From Saprospiraceae bacterium (GTDB lineage Bacteria > Bacteroidota > Bacteroidia > Chitinophagales > Saprospiraceae): a stretch of 64,000 nucleotides of DNA. Shown one piece after another: positions 1 through 8,466 of the stretch (position 1 is the first letter of the stretch; every line of letters begins with the position of its first letter). The translations under genes and the position numbers were made by a program. The notes under the pieces are model-generated. The model was not told where the DNA came from. It worked only from the letters and a program-made list of their open reading frames with translations, and did no database searches. The stretch spans positions 186,001 to 250,000 of the forward strand of contig JADJTQ010000003.1 of NCBI GenBank assembly GCA_016711125.1. The letters run 5' to 3'.

Positions 1-1
1 G

Positions 2-490
2 GCCCTCAATTCACTTGGAGGTGGTCAATTAGATATTAGGGGTAATTTATCAATGGAGACTCTCAGTGGCTTTGACAATGTAGGTCCAAGTACCATCTCA
101 TCCATTTTCATTAATGATTCTCCGAATTTGAGTTTCTGCGCAGTAAAAAGTATTTGTGGCTTTCTTGGAACCAGTGGCTCAACTTTCATTGGAGGAAATC
201 TGCCAGGATGCAACTCCGGTGAGGAAATTCGACAAGAGTGTAAGACTTGTCCGAACTGCCACATAATAACCGATAATATTTGGATAACCACCGAAGGTTT
301 CTGGAATGTGATAGGGAATTGGAGTGAAGGATTTATACCGAGAGCATGTGATAGAGTCATCATTCCAGCTGGAGCAATTGTAACGATTGCCAGTGAATCC
401 TCAGTAGAGTGTTTTACTTTGGAGATAGCTAATGGTGCTGTTCTAAAACAGGACGTTGGGTCTCTCTTGCAGGTGCGGTGTCCTGATTGA
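2..490 (+). CDS. Secreted surface protein, C-terminal part (open at left edge)
   Basis: Only the last ~163 residues are visible, read in frame from base 2; the Met at 53 is internal. The chain is rich in Asn, Ser and short hydrophobic strands with scattered Cys (NLSFCAVKSICGF, then a CKTCPNC cluster), as in secreted Bacteroidota proteins built from leucine-rich or beta-helix repeats. The second half has an IIPAGAIVTI-like strand pattern typical of such surface proteins. No sorting domain is present: the frame closes abruptly about ten bases before an attC-like palindrome, so the protein may be truncated. Exact family not recognised. Confidence 0.55.
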   Translation, partial: ALNSLGGGQLDIRGNLSMETLSGFDNVGPSTISSIFINDSPNLSFCAVKSICGFLGTSGSTFIGGNLPGCNSGEEIRQECKTCPNCHIITDNIWITTEGFWNVIGNWSEGFIPRACDRVIIPAGAIVTIASESSVECFTLEIANGAVLKQDVGSLLQVRCPD

Positions 491-497
491 AACAGGT

Positions 498-577
498 GCT
501 AACATTGTGGGATGACGCCAGCCTTGCTATCGGTGTGGCCGCTCGCATCCACTTGCCGGTAGCGGTCATTGTAAAAA
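498..577 (+). other. attC-like recombination site A
   Basis: An AAC core at 501-503 is followed by an imperfect palindrome: GTGGGATG at 507-514 pairs with CATCCAC at 546-552, leaving one base bulged. The right side ends TTGCCGGTAGCGGTCATTG. The last part, AGCGGTCATTGTAAAAAGAC, recurs almost exactly after the site at 21506-21571. It lies just after a gene and before the next start, as integron attC sites do. The R' core is GGTA rather than GTTA. Confidence 0.5.
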
Positions 578-618
578 GACATTAACAAACCATAGACAAC
601 AATAAAATATAGAACTAT

Positions 619-1200
619 ATGAGAAGAATAATTTCATTTATGCACATATCGCTTGACGGTTTTGTAGCGGGACTCAACGGAGAAATGGACTGGATTAAAG
701 TTGATGAAGAAATTTTTGATTATGTCGGTAAGCGGATAAGCGAGGGCGACACTGCATTATATGGACGAGTGACTTATCAGATGATGGAAGATTACTGGCC
801 TACCGCAGGAGACAAGACGACGGCGACCAAACACGACATTGAGCATTCAAAGTGGTATAGCAAAGTTCAGAAAGTTGTTTTATCAAAAACAATGAGAGAC
901 GCAGATTTGACTAACACAAAAATTATTAGCGACAACCTTTCGGACAGAATAAAAGAAATAAAACAATCCCGCAATGACGGGAGTAAAGACATCTTACTTT
1001 TTGGCAGCCCGACAGCAACGCATTCACTTATGCAACAGGACTTAATTGACGGCTACTGGCTATTTGTTAACCCAATTATTCTTGGACAAGGTATTCCATT
1101 GTTTGTGGATATCAAAGACAAAATAAAACTAAAACTAGTGACTACTCGACCATTTAATTGCGGAGTAACTGAACTGAATTATATAGTGGACAGACAATAG
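619..1200 (+). CDS. RibD C-terminal-domain (dihydrofolate reductase-like) protein
   Basis: A 193-residue protein of the RibD C-terminal/DHFR-like fold. The N-terminus has the family signature SLDGFVAG (residues 11-18) and the C-terminal half has LLFGSPTATHSL and VNPIILGQGIPLF, which form the NADPH-binding face in this family. The length is normal for the stand-alone YyaP/YwjB-type reductases, whose substrates are mostly unknown; members are often found on mobile cassettes. It sits alone between two attC-like sequences and has no operon partner. A paralogue on the other strand lies at 53054-53575. Family assignment is firm, substrate unknown. Confidence 0.85.
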   Translation: MRRIISFMHISLDGFVAGLNGEMDWIKVDEEIFDYVGKRISEGDTALYGRVTYQMMEDYWPTAGDKTTATKHDIEHSKWYSKVQKVVLSKTMRDADLTNTKIISDNLSDRIKEIKQSRNDGSKDILLFGSPTATHSLMQQDLIDGYWLFVNPIILGQGIPLFVDIKDKIKLKLVTTRPFNCGVTELNYIVDRQ

Positions 1201-1208
1201 CAACGAAC

Positions 1209-1256
1209 CACTAACACAGGTTTGCCTTAGTGAGCGGTCACTGCGAATAGAAACAT
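1209..1256 (+). other. Possible degenerate attC-like site B
   Basis: Just after the RibD-like stop, CTAACACAGGTTTGCC runs directly into TAGTGAGCGGTCACTG and GAATAGAAAC. It keeps both outer parts seen in site A (AAC core and AGCGGTCA tail) but lacks the central palindrome, as if the hairpin had been deleted. Confidence 0.25.
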
Positions 1257-1304
1257 TTGAGCAATTAATAACCTTTGGTGCTGGCAGATAGTTTAGGTTT
1301 CAAA

Positions 1305-1385
1305 AGCTCACCAACGCAAAGCCCAACCCTAACTAACGTCAATAGGTGAAACCAACCGAACTTGGCACGGAAACGTTGGTGTGCC
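1305..1385 (+). other. attC-like palindrome C
   Basis: A perfect 8-bp inverted repeat, CACCAACG at 1309-1316 and CGTTGGTG at 1374-1381, places AAC and CGTT cores 73 bp apart, a normal attC length. The inner arms (AAAGCCCAA / CTTGGCACGG) pair only weakly. It lies between the RibD-like and SnoaL-like genes. Confidence 0.35.
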
Positions 1386-1469
1386 ATTGAATGATAATGG
1401 AAGTGGTAAGTCATGACCCATGACCTTATTATAGTGAAGAATCGTTCCAAAAGATAAAAAACCAGGAGA

Positions 1470-1835
1470 ATGGAAATTAAAAAACACACGAATAGGGAAA
1501 TAGCTGAATCATTTTCTAATGGAAATTTTGAACTGACATTTCCATATCTGTCGGAGAAGGTAACCTGGAACATAGTGGGGGAAAACCTTTTTCTCGGAAA
1601 ATCAGATGTGATGACTAATTGCAGACAAACCGCTGAATATTTCAACTCTGTCCAAACCGATTTTAAAACTGAAGACATAATAGTTACGGACAAAAAGGTA
1701 GTGGTGAGGGGAACAGGTGAATTTCTTAGGAATGGAGTAAGAGTAAATTTCATTACCGCTTGTGATGTATACGAATTTAATGAGAACAATGAATTGGAAT
1801 TGATATCGTCCTATTGTATCGCCGATAAGAACTAG
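1470..1835 (+). CDS. SnoaL-like / NTF2-like protein
   Basis: A 121-residue protein with the pattern of the SnoaL (NTF2-like) fold: an N-terminal helix with FSNGNFELTFPYLSEKVTWNIVG, a central strand pair ending VVVRGTGEFLRNG, and a closing strand CDVYEFNENNELELISSYC. Members are ligand-binding or small-molecule isomerase-type proteins and no catalytic assignment is possible here. The start ATG at 1470 follows AGGAGAATGG, a weak ribosome site. It stands alone as a cassette-like single gene between attC-like palindrome C and the group II element. Confidence 0.7.
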   Translation: MEIKKHTNREIAESFSNGNFELTFPYLSEKVTWNIVGENLFLGKSDVMTNCRQTAEYFNSVQTDFKTEDIIVTDKKVVVRGTGEFLRNGVRVNFITACDVYEFNENNELELISSYCIADKN

Positions 1836-1847
1836 AGAACGAGACAA

Positions 1848-2033
1848 CCCTAAAGTGCCCCCTTAAGTTCGGAGCCAGAGAACCTCGTAAAGCAAGACCT
1901 TTCGATTATCAAAGAGTGGGACAATCTGAAATATTTAGAAGTATTTTAATCTGCTTGCGGTCACAGGGACTCATTGATATCCAGATGAGATTAAACGCTT
2001 GTGAAAAGAATAGTGAAGTGATTGGTCTTATCA
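1848..2033 (+). other. Gene remnant interrupted by the group II element
   Basis: After the SnoaL stop, one frame stays open from about 1899 into the left inverted repeat (PFDYQRVGQSEIFRS... LNACEKNSEVIGLITRR) without a start codon. It looks like the 3' part of a gene cut by the element at 2034. The family was not recognised. Confidence 0.3.
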
Positions 2034-2773
2034 CTAGGAGGCTGTTGAAATACGCAACTTGATGCTGAAGCCGTAAATCGTCGTTTCTGACGCGGCGAGA
2101 CGAAGGATGCTACTGGAAGTTGTCGCGCCGTGAAAGTCCGTGAGATGGGGACTACACACAGCGCTTTATATAAATATTAAAGCATGAGTGTAATGAAACA
2201 TCTCATCACACGCCAATGGGTATCGACCCCCATCCGGCAAGGTTTAGCCAACCTCCGGAAGCGAGTCTTGCGTAATCATTCGAGAGGATGGTACGAAGCG
2301 TAGACAGCGAGTGTCAAAGGTGTATGATAGAGCCTCGAAAGGGTAGATAAATCTGGAGTCTTAGTAGTCAACTTTGCTGGGACAATATGGAGGTAGGGCC
2401 AAAGGCGATCCTGCCGAAGTCCGGGCGGGGTCAAAGAATGCATCAGAGACATAGAGGGCGAGATGGGAACACGGGAGACCCTACTGTCTCCTGCTGGGAG
2501 AAGGGCAAATGGGCGAGCTCTTGAACAAAAGGCCTGTGTAGGGTGGTCAGTGTCATCATCATCCTGCAGCGAAGAAACGCGATGACAGGAGCAGGTACGC
2601 AAGCCGAGGGAAACCGAAGGTGAAGGAATGACAGAGGGAGTCTTAGCCGCTTCATAGTACCGTTGGAAAGGTGGGAAATCCTAACCGGGGAAAGCCACTG
2701 AGTAGGGAAGGGAGCAGCACGAAACGGGGGACTGTGTTTTGGACACATTGATTATACCAGTTTATAATATACG

Positions 2774-4053
2774 ATGTCAACGAAAGAGATACAGATAGCA
2801 CAACTGTCAAGGAAAACACAAGGACAGCACGTTGCACAATTTGCACGGCTTTATCGATATATATGCCCTGTATGGGTCATATAAAAGATTGAATAGACAA
2901 AGCGCAAGTGGCGTGGACGGAGAGACATGGCAGAGCTACGGAAAAGGAGGAATAGGTAAAATGACAGAGCTTCTGAACAAATTCAAGAAAGGAACCTATC
3001 GGGCGCCAAACGTCCGCCGCGTACATAGGAAAAGATAGCGGTGGGACACGGCCATTAGGCATACCGACGATCGAGGACAAGATACTGCAGACAGCAGTGC
3101 TAGGGTACTTGAACTAGTGTACGAACAAGAATTCAAAGAATTCTCGTACGGGTTCAGGCCGGGTCGGAGTCAGCACCAAGCGATAGATTACCTGTTTGAA
3201 GAGGTAAGTTTTGGGAAGATACGCTATGTCATAGATGCGGATATTCGCAACTTTTCGGGGAGCTCAACCATGGTCTGTTACGAAGTTTTCTGGACCTACG
3301 GGTAAAGGATGGACTGGTACGTAAAATGATAGATAAATGGCTCAAGGCGGGCATCATGGAATCTGGCCAGGTTACCTACCCTGTAGAGGGTACACCACAG
3401 GAGGTTCCATCTCCCACTACTGAGCAATATCTATCTACATTATGTACTGGATACATGGTATTCGGAAATGATACAACCACTACTGAAAGGGGAGAAGCAT
3501 GATAGTGAGGTACGCAGATGATTTTGTTTTAGGCTTCAGTGATCTGGAAGATGCGAAGCGTGTCTTCAAGGTTTTACCAAAGCGATTTGAGAAATATGGG
3601 TTACGTATACACCCGGAGAAGACAAAGCTGATAGACCTAGCAGGAACAGGTAAGGGCGAAGAACGCAGCTTTGATTTTCTTGGGTTCACCCATTATCTTG
3701 GAAAGAGCAGAAAAGGGTATAAAGTATTGAAGCGTAAAACGAGTCGGAAGAAATTTACCGGAGCTTTAAGGAGAATGGCCACCTGGATTAAGCGCAATAG
3801 GAACATGCGAGCGGTCGATCTGATAGCAAAAGTAAATATCAAATTACGCGGATACTACAATTATTATGGCATCACCTTTAATTTTAATGGTATTCGGCGC
3901 TACTACCTTGAAGTATTTAAACTATTATTTAAATGGTTGAATCGACGAGGAGGTCGCTCCAAAAACTGGGACCACTTCAACAATTTATTGATGGAGTGGC
4001 AACCACTATTACGTCCGAAAATATATCATTCCTATTCTTTAGCGAAACCCTGA
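2774..4053 (+). pseudogene. ltrA: Group II intron reverse transcriptase/maturase, multiply frameshifted
   Basis: Reading across frames gives a recognisable maturase: an N-terminus from ATG 2774 (MSTKEIQIAQLSRKTQGQ), SGVDGETWQSYGKG, YIGKDSGGTRPLGIPTIEDK, YGFRPGRSQHQAI, VIDADIRNFFGELNHGLL, GTPQGG-like and SPLLSNIYLHYVLDTW, the catalytic VRYADDFVLGF (about 3505), and a maturase domain ending HSYSLAKP. At least six single-base breaks occur (near 2827, 3020, 3107, 3256, 3395, 3498). Most are cured by adding one base to a homopolymer, for example TTTTT for TTTT at 3256 and AA for A at 3499. The gene may thus be intact in the organism, although six breaks in 1.3 kb is denser than elsewhere in the window. 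Confidence 0.8.
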
Positions 4054-4060
4054 TTCGGAG

Positions 4061-4094
4061 GAACCGTATGCGGGGAAGCCGCTCGTACGGGTCT
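4061..4094 (+). ncRNA. Group II intron domain V
   Basis: A 34-nt hairpin, GAACCGTATG then CGGGGAAGCC then GCTCGTACGGGTCT, sits just after the maturase stop as expected. Outer pairs match the domain V consensus, but the conserved AGC catalytic triad reads AAC, giving an A-G mismatch instead of the usual G-U pair. This suggests loss of ribozyme activity unless it is a base error. A domain VI-like stem follows (GGGGCGCGGGG ... CCGCGCTACCC). Confidence 0.75.
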
Positions 4095-4450
4095 GTGGGG
4101 GCGCGGGGAGGTAACGAACCGCGCTACCCGGATAACAGACTGAGTCTCAACAAAGTCAGGAACGGCGAGAACGGATGAATCATGTTGTAGTAGAAATTTA
4201 TATTTTGTAAATCAGCGCGAGGTGAGTATTTCAACATCCTCCTAGGGCACTTGATTAGAAATGAGTAAATTCCATCAAGCGATACATGGCACGGTTAATT
4301 GTCTTACCTTTTTGAGGGAAGTAGTACCTAAGATGACTCAGAAATTGCCGGACAAGAGCCGGGTCAGTGAAGTTAGGATACAAGGAACTGTTTACAGAAC
4401 ATGCTAAAAAGAAAAATTCTCGACAATAATTAAGGAAAAAAACGAGATCG

Positions 4451-4945
4451 ATGGAATCAATTAGTCAGACCGCAGGAGCATATTTCAAATCTCTAAAAGT
4501 GCTTCATAGCGCACTACTAGGAGGAATTGTATTCTTTGCAGTGGTCTCGATAGCCTTACAGCAGGATGGAGCTGAATCAGTCGGAGGACTTGTAGATATG
4601 CTGATGCCATTTTTTATTCCAGTTCTCTCTGTTGCCGGAATTGTGGGAGGTGATTTTGTATTCAAAAGTAGATTGCAGCGGATTGCCGGTTTAGATAGTT
4701 TGAAAGACAAAATGGACGGCTATAGGTCGGCATTAATCATAAAGTTTGCATTGATCGAGGGGCCGGCATTATTGACCATTATTGCTTTTATACAGACAGG
4801 AAGGTATTTGTACCTTGGAATAGCTTTATTGCTATTGATGGTGTTTGTTTATTATTCTCCGAAGAAGAGCAAGCTAATTAGTGATTTGCAGCTTACGAAG
4901 AATGATTCAGATTTACTGGATAACCCGGAATCTGAAATTATCTAA
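4451..4945 (+). CDS. Conserved multi-pass membrane protein, function unknown
   Basis: A 164-residue protein with four likely membrane segments: about 18-38, 48-67, 92-113 and 116-135. The charged stretch RLQRIAGLDSLKDKMDGYRSA between segments 2 and 3 probably faces the cytosol, and the tail is acidic and soluble. Similar four-helix proteins are common and uncharacterised in Bacteroidota. The gene stands alone, 205 bp after the group II element; the sequence before it (4246-4450) shows no gene. No function is claimed. Confidence 0.65.
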   Translation: MESISQTAGAYFKSLKVLHSALLGGIVFFAVVSIALQQDGAESVGGLVDMLMPFFIPVLSVAGIVGGDFVFKSRLQRIAGLDSLKDKMDGYRSALIIKFALIEGPALLTIIAFIQTGRYLYLGIALLLLMVFVYYSPKKSKLISDLQLTKNDSDLLDNPESEII

Positions 4946-4984
4946 TTATCTAATTGATATTGAGCTAGTGCACAACAGACACCA

Positions 4985-5197
4985 ATGACACGCATTTTTG
5001 AAGCTCAAAAGCCGTGGTGCCCATGGCAAACCGCTTTGAACGAAAAAAACTGGGGAAGACCAGAGAACCGCTTTTCACCGCATATACCATCCAAATGGAT
5101 CAGCGAAGATGGAAAATCCTTTTATCTCCTATATTCTTGTATTCCGACCGGACCATATAAGTTTAATATACAAAAGTGTGCTGTAATACTTAGATAA
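4985..5197 (+). pseudogene. C-terminal fragment of a secreted beta-propeller/glycosidase-like protein
   Basis: The 70-residue frame reads like the last part of a DUF4185/sialidase-like secreted protein: WGRPENRFSPHIPSKWISED then GKSFYLLYS and a closing FNIQKCAVIL strand. Such proteins end with a propeller blade of the form 'NHSPxIPxKWISEDG-LW-L-S'. There is no signal peptide and no upstream domain, so this is a 5'-truncated remnant. Family assignment is from pattern memory only. Confidence 0.4.
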
Positions 5198-5210
5198 AAG
5201 GAGGCTAAGC

Positions 5211-5381
5211 ATGACTCTTGGGGACCTCACAGCGAAAAGCATAGGTCTTGATGTTTTGGAGTTTTATGAATTCTTCTATTTAGAGTTCTACAGTCAGTGG
5301 GCTGGTGTTCTGACAGGTGGCAAAATCCTTAGACCTCCTCTTTTGGTTCAGCTCATTGGCTGCATTATTGTGGAACTCTAA
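5211..5381 (+). CDS. Small hypothetical ORF with strong ribosome binding site
   Basis: A 56-codon frame starts at ATG 5211 after AAAAGGAGGCTAAGC, the best Shine-Dalgarno match in this part of the window. The product is hydrophobic towards its end (LLVQLIGCIIVEL). No family recognised. The strong ribosome site is the only real support; it may be the start of a gene truncated at its 3' end. Confidence 0.25.
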   Translation: MTLGDLTAKSIGLDVLEFYEFFYLEFYSQWAGVLTGGKILRPPLLVQLIGCIIVEL

Positions 5382-5417
5382 GTATAATAAAGTCAGGCCG
5401 AGTTGCGTATTGTAAGC

Positions 5418-5515
5418 TAGGATAGCCAACCAAAGATCGCTATCTTACAGAGAGAATTGGATCGCCGCCAACTCAATGTTTTATTTTTAACCTTGCTGCA
5501 GTGGCACGTCAAAAA
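5418..5515 (+). repeat. Dispersed intergenic repeat, copy 1
   Basis: ATAGCCAACCAAAGATCGCT and the following CTTA recur, diverged, at 7690-7785 (ATAGCCAATTAAGGATCGCT). A second shared block, GTGGCACGT versus GTGGCATGT, follows about 60-70 bp later. GATAGC/GCTATC within it can form a short stem. Confidence 0.4.
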
Positions 5516-5524
5516 ATACAGAAT

Positions 5525-6415
5525 ATGATTTCGAAATTGACCATAGTTTTCGTTTTAACGTTGCTTGCTTGTGCTGCGACCGATACCGATAGCGAACGAA
5601 TCTCCGGGTATAATTTGAGTAAACCTGATTTTACCAGTGAACTGCCTGACACATTGAGAGAAATTTCTGGATTGACCGATATTGACAACACCACATTTGC
5701 CTGCATTCAAGACGAAAAGGGTATTCTTTTTATTTATGACATTAGTAAAAATGAAATCCTAAGGCAAGATAGTTTCAATATTGATGGAGATTATGAGGGG
5801 ATAACTCGGGTTGATAGTTCAATGTATATCTTAAGGAGCGATGGGACTTTGTTCGAGATTTCTAACTATCAGTCATCAAATTTCAAACTCACCTCTTTTG
5901 CAACGGGCATTCCTGCAAATAACAACGAAGGCTTATGTTACGATCCTGACAATGACAGGTTATTAATTGCAAGCAAAGGAAAAATTGCAAAAGGACCTAA
6001 GTACAAAGACAAAAGAGTGATTTACGGTTTCGACCTAAAAACTAAAAAATTGACCAACAGCCCACTATTTGAATTTGACATTCAAACGATTGTGCAATAT
6101 GCCGCTGATAAAAAGATCAATTTACCGGCAAGGCCGAAGAAAAATGGACAAATATCGGAACCATTTATTAAATTCATGACTTCGGCAATTGCTGTTCATC
6201 CCATTACTAAAAAACTATACTTACTTTCAGCCTCTGACCATTTATTCTTCATGTTCGATATGGAGGGCAATATTGAACATCTTGAGCTATTAAATCCTGA
6301 GATTTTTAACAAAGCTGAAGGAATCACATTTTTAGATAATGGCGATATGTTAATTGCTAATGAAGGTCAGGATAAGAAGCCGACCCTGTTGCGATTTAAC
6401 TACAAGAATATATAG
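5525..6415 (+). CDS. SdiA-regulated (YjiK-like) lipoprotein
   Basis: ATG 5525 is preferred over the upstream GTG 5501 because it gives a clean lipoprotein signal, MISKLTIVFVLTLLACAAT, with Cys 16 as the lipidated residue. The mature part follows the SdiA-regulated beta-propeller family: EISGLTDIDNTTFACIQDEKG, then DYEGITRVDSSMYILRSDGTL, NNEGLCYDPDNDRLLIASKG and KAEGITFLDNGDMLIANEGQ. These regularly spaced 'EGI/EGL' blades are diagnostic. Members are envelope proteins related to esterase-like phytase folds; the substrate is unknown. It is a single gene in a run of unrelated same-strand genes. Confidence 0.8.
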   Translation: MISKLTIVFVLTLLACAATDTDSERISGYNLSKPDFTSELPDTLREISGLTDIDNTTFACIQDEKGILFIYDISKNEILRQDSFNIDGDYEGITRVDSSMYILRSDGTLFEISNYQSSNFKLTSFATGIPANNNEGLCYDPDNDRLLIASKGKIAKGPKYKDKRVIYGFDLKTKKLTNSPLFEFDIQTIVQYAADKKINLPARPKKNGQISEPFIKFMTSAIAVHPITKKLYLLSASDHLFFMFDMEGNIEHLELLNPEIFNKAEGITFLDNGDMLIANEGQDKKPTLLRFNYKNI

Positions 6416-6645
6416 AAAACAATCTGTTGGAAGAATCAGAAGAGGGGATTCCATTCTAAATGTGAAAGATGAGGAGAAAACCACCATCGATGACAGAAGG
6501 ACATGGTGATCATGAAAAAATATTACGCTAGTTGTCCCCATATCCGATTTGAAATTGCCATAAGATTTGTAAACATTATTAATCAAATCAAAAATTATGG
6601 AAGATTTCATGTTACTAATCAAACGAGAATTTTTATCACACGTTT

Positions 6646-7335
6646 ATGACAAATATTAGTTGTATGATGGCACAAGTAGTTAAAATAATATCTAAAGAAC
6701 TTCTCACACACGATGTTTTCCGGATCGTTGCAGAAAAACCTCCATCATTAGCTTTCAAAGCTGGGCAAGCGGTTGACATATCAGTCAATAGACCGGGTTG
6801 GGAGCGTGAATTAAGAGCATTTACTTTTACGTCCTTACCTGATGATCAATTCATAGAATTTACCATTAAAATATATCCTTCACACAATGGAGTTACGAAT
6901 GAGATAGGTTTACTTGACTCTGGAGATGAATTGATTGTACACGATGTTTTCGGAGATATAGGCTACAAAGGCGAAGGTATTTTCATTGCAGGAGGTGCAG
7001 GAGTAACGCCTTTTATTGCTATTTTGAAGCAACTTGAAAGGCAAAATGAGATTGGAAATAACAAACTTATTTTTGCTAACAAAACCAAAGCAGATATTAT
7101 ACTCGAAGGAAAATTCCATAGCCTTTTAGGTAGTAACTTCATCAACATTCTTTCAGATGAGGAACTTAAGGGTTACGATTACGGATACATCTCAACTGAG
7201 TTGATTAAGAAGCAAATAGACGGCAACACCAAATATTTTTACCTCTGTGGACCTGAGCCTATGATGCTAGCGGTTGGAAAACATTTATCTTCATTGGGAG
7301 TTGCGAGCAGTTTTATAGTAAGGGAGGATTTTTAG
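6646..7335 (+). CDS. FAD-binding flavodoxin/ferredoxin reductase-like oxidoreductase
   Basis: A 229-residue FNR-superfamily protein. The FAD domain has FKAGQAVDISV and the RAFTFTSLP motif (equivalent to RxYSxxS, isoalloxazine binding); the NAD(P) domain has GIFIAGGAGVTPFIAILKQL, NKLIFANKT and YFYLCGPEPMM. It lacks any fused 2Fe-2S or globin domain, so it should pass electrons between NAD(P)H and a separate carrier or act on small molecules. The start may be ATG 6664 (MMAQVVKI), which fits the family better than 6646. It stands alone; the 230 bp upstream hold nothing recognisable. Confidence 0.8.
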   Translation: MTNISCMMAQVVKIISKELLTHDVFRIVAEKPPSLAFKAGQAVDISVNRPGWERELRAFTFTSLPDDQFIEFTIKIYPSHNGVTNEIGLLDSGDELIVHDVFGDIGYKGEGIFIAGGAGVTPFIAILKQLERQNEIGNNKLIFANKTKADIILEGKFHSLLGSNFINILSDEELKGYDYGYISTELIKKQIDGNTKYFYLCGPEPMMLAVGKHLSSLGVASSFIVREDF

Positions 7336-7993
7336 ATACATTCTGGATTTTACCTGACTATTTATCATGCTGTCTTGATGGCTGGCAACAAGGGGCTCGG
7401 ATGTTTGTGAAGTCGCCCTTTATAAATTTGGCAAATTTAGTGCTGTTTAATTTCACATGTTGTTGAATGTAAGGGCTTTATGTGACTCTCATGCGAGCTT
7501 CGCAACCAGTGATTCTCCCAAAATATAGTTGTGTTAACCAGGAACAAAGCTCGGAGTTTCAAAGTAGAGATGCCGTTAGGTCAACAACAATGATCTAAGA
7601 TTTTTGAAATAGTCGAGCAACCGTATTTTCCCACTGCTAGAAATGGCAATTGTTTATGTGATCATCGAGTTGCAACCAATCGTTATCACTAGAATAGCCA
7701 ATTAAGGATCGCTACCTTAGATCAGCAGGGCTGATGACAGATAGCAATCCATGGAGTGTTGCGTGGCATGTTAAGCAAAGAATGAAGACCAAAAGCAAAA
7801 TTGGAATTTATCAGAATTTTGACGGATAAATTGAGGAAACTGATATTTAAATGTCCGGCAGTAAGACAGTTTGACCACCCAAGAATCAGGCTTTTTATTC
7901 CAATGAGACAGAGCCGGTGGTGTTCTGTATATAGAGAACACTTTTTGTCAAACTCAAATAGATTTCTTCATTGCAGAAGTGTAAATTTGGACT
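7336..7993. other. 658-bp gap without a credible gene, containing repeat copy 2
   Basis: No start-stop frame here resembles a protein family. The stretch carries the second copy of the 5418 repeat at 7690-7785 (AGAATAGCCAATTAAGGATC). A 76-codon frame at 7801 overlaps the start of the next gene and looks random. Confidence 0.4.
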
Positions 7994-8422
7994 ATGAAGC
8001 GAATCAGCATAAAGCAAAATCCTGCAGTTAAATCAAAATTTGAGTCTTACCCAAAAGACATCAAAGGGAAATTGAACTATTTGAGAGACTTGATTTTGAA
8101 TACTGCTTCTGAAATTGAAGATATTCACGAAATAGAGGAAACCTTGAAATGGGGTGAACCAAGTTACCTCGTAAAGAAGGGAAGTACCATCAGGATTGAT
8201 TGGAAGTCGAAATCCCCGAATCAATATGCTATGTATTTCATCTGCAATACCAGTTTGGTAGAGACATTTAAAATGGTCTACGGAGATTTGTTTAAATATG
8301 AGAAAAATCGAGCCATATTATTCGATTTGGATGAGAAAGTTCCGGAAGGCCAACTTAAAGAGTGTATCGCGATGGCCTTGAAATATCAATCATTAAAGAA
8401 TATGCCATTTTTAGGAAACTAA
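7994..8422 (+). CDS. DUF1801 (YdhG-like) protein
   Basis: A 142-residue DUF1801 protein. Characteristic parts are the N-terminal LRDLILNTASEIEDIHEIEE helix, the KWGEPSYLVKKGSTIRIDWK core, YAMYFICNTSLVETFK, and the closing helix ECIAMALKYQSLK. The fold is shared with frataxin-like and YdeI domains; the function is unknown, with some members linked to iron or stress. The ATG at 7994 follows TTTGGACT, with no good ribosome site, as is usual in Bacteroidota. Confidence 0.85.
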   Translation: MKRISIKQNPAVKSKFESYPKDIKGKLNYLRDLILNTASEIEDIHEIEETLKWGEPSYLVKKGSTIRIDWKSKSPNQYAMYFICNTSLVETFKMVYGDLFKYEKNRAILFDLDEKVPEGQLKECIAMALKYQSLKNMPFLGN

Positions 8423-8466
8423 CGCTAGTTATTGAGTGGAGCAGAACAGTGTGTGGGTATAATTTT

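Larger units (their letters stand above)
2034..4245 (+). mobile_element. Group II intron element bounded by 20-bp inverted repeats
   Basis: The ends are inverted repeats: CTAGGAGGCTGTTGAAATAC at 2034-2053 and its complement with one mismatch at 4226-4245. Inside are ~700 bp of G-rich structured sequence without a gene (about 2054-2773), a reverse transcriptase/maturase frame (2774-4053), a domain V hairpin (4061-4094) and a domain VI-like stem ending near 4135. Group II introns do not normally carry terminal inverted repeats, so the repeats probably belong to an insertion sequence or MITE that the intron entered or that captured it. No clear target duplication was seen. The exact intron 5' end (GUGYG) was not located. 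Confidence 0.7.

Noticed and set aside
2276..2846. Minus-strand frames of 64-108 codons
   Set aside because: They lie in the structured RNA part of the group II intron and have no protein-like composition.
7533..7580. TTAAC ... CCGTTAGGT as an attC-like site
   Set aside because: The cores match RYYYAAC/GTTRRRY roughly, but only ~40 bp separate them and no stem pairs.
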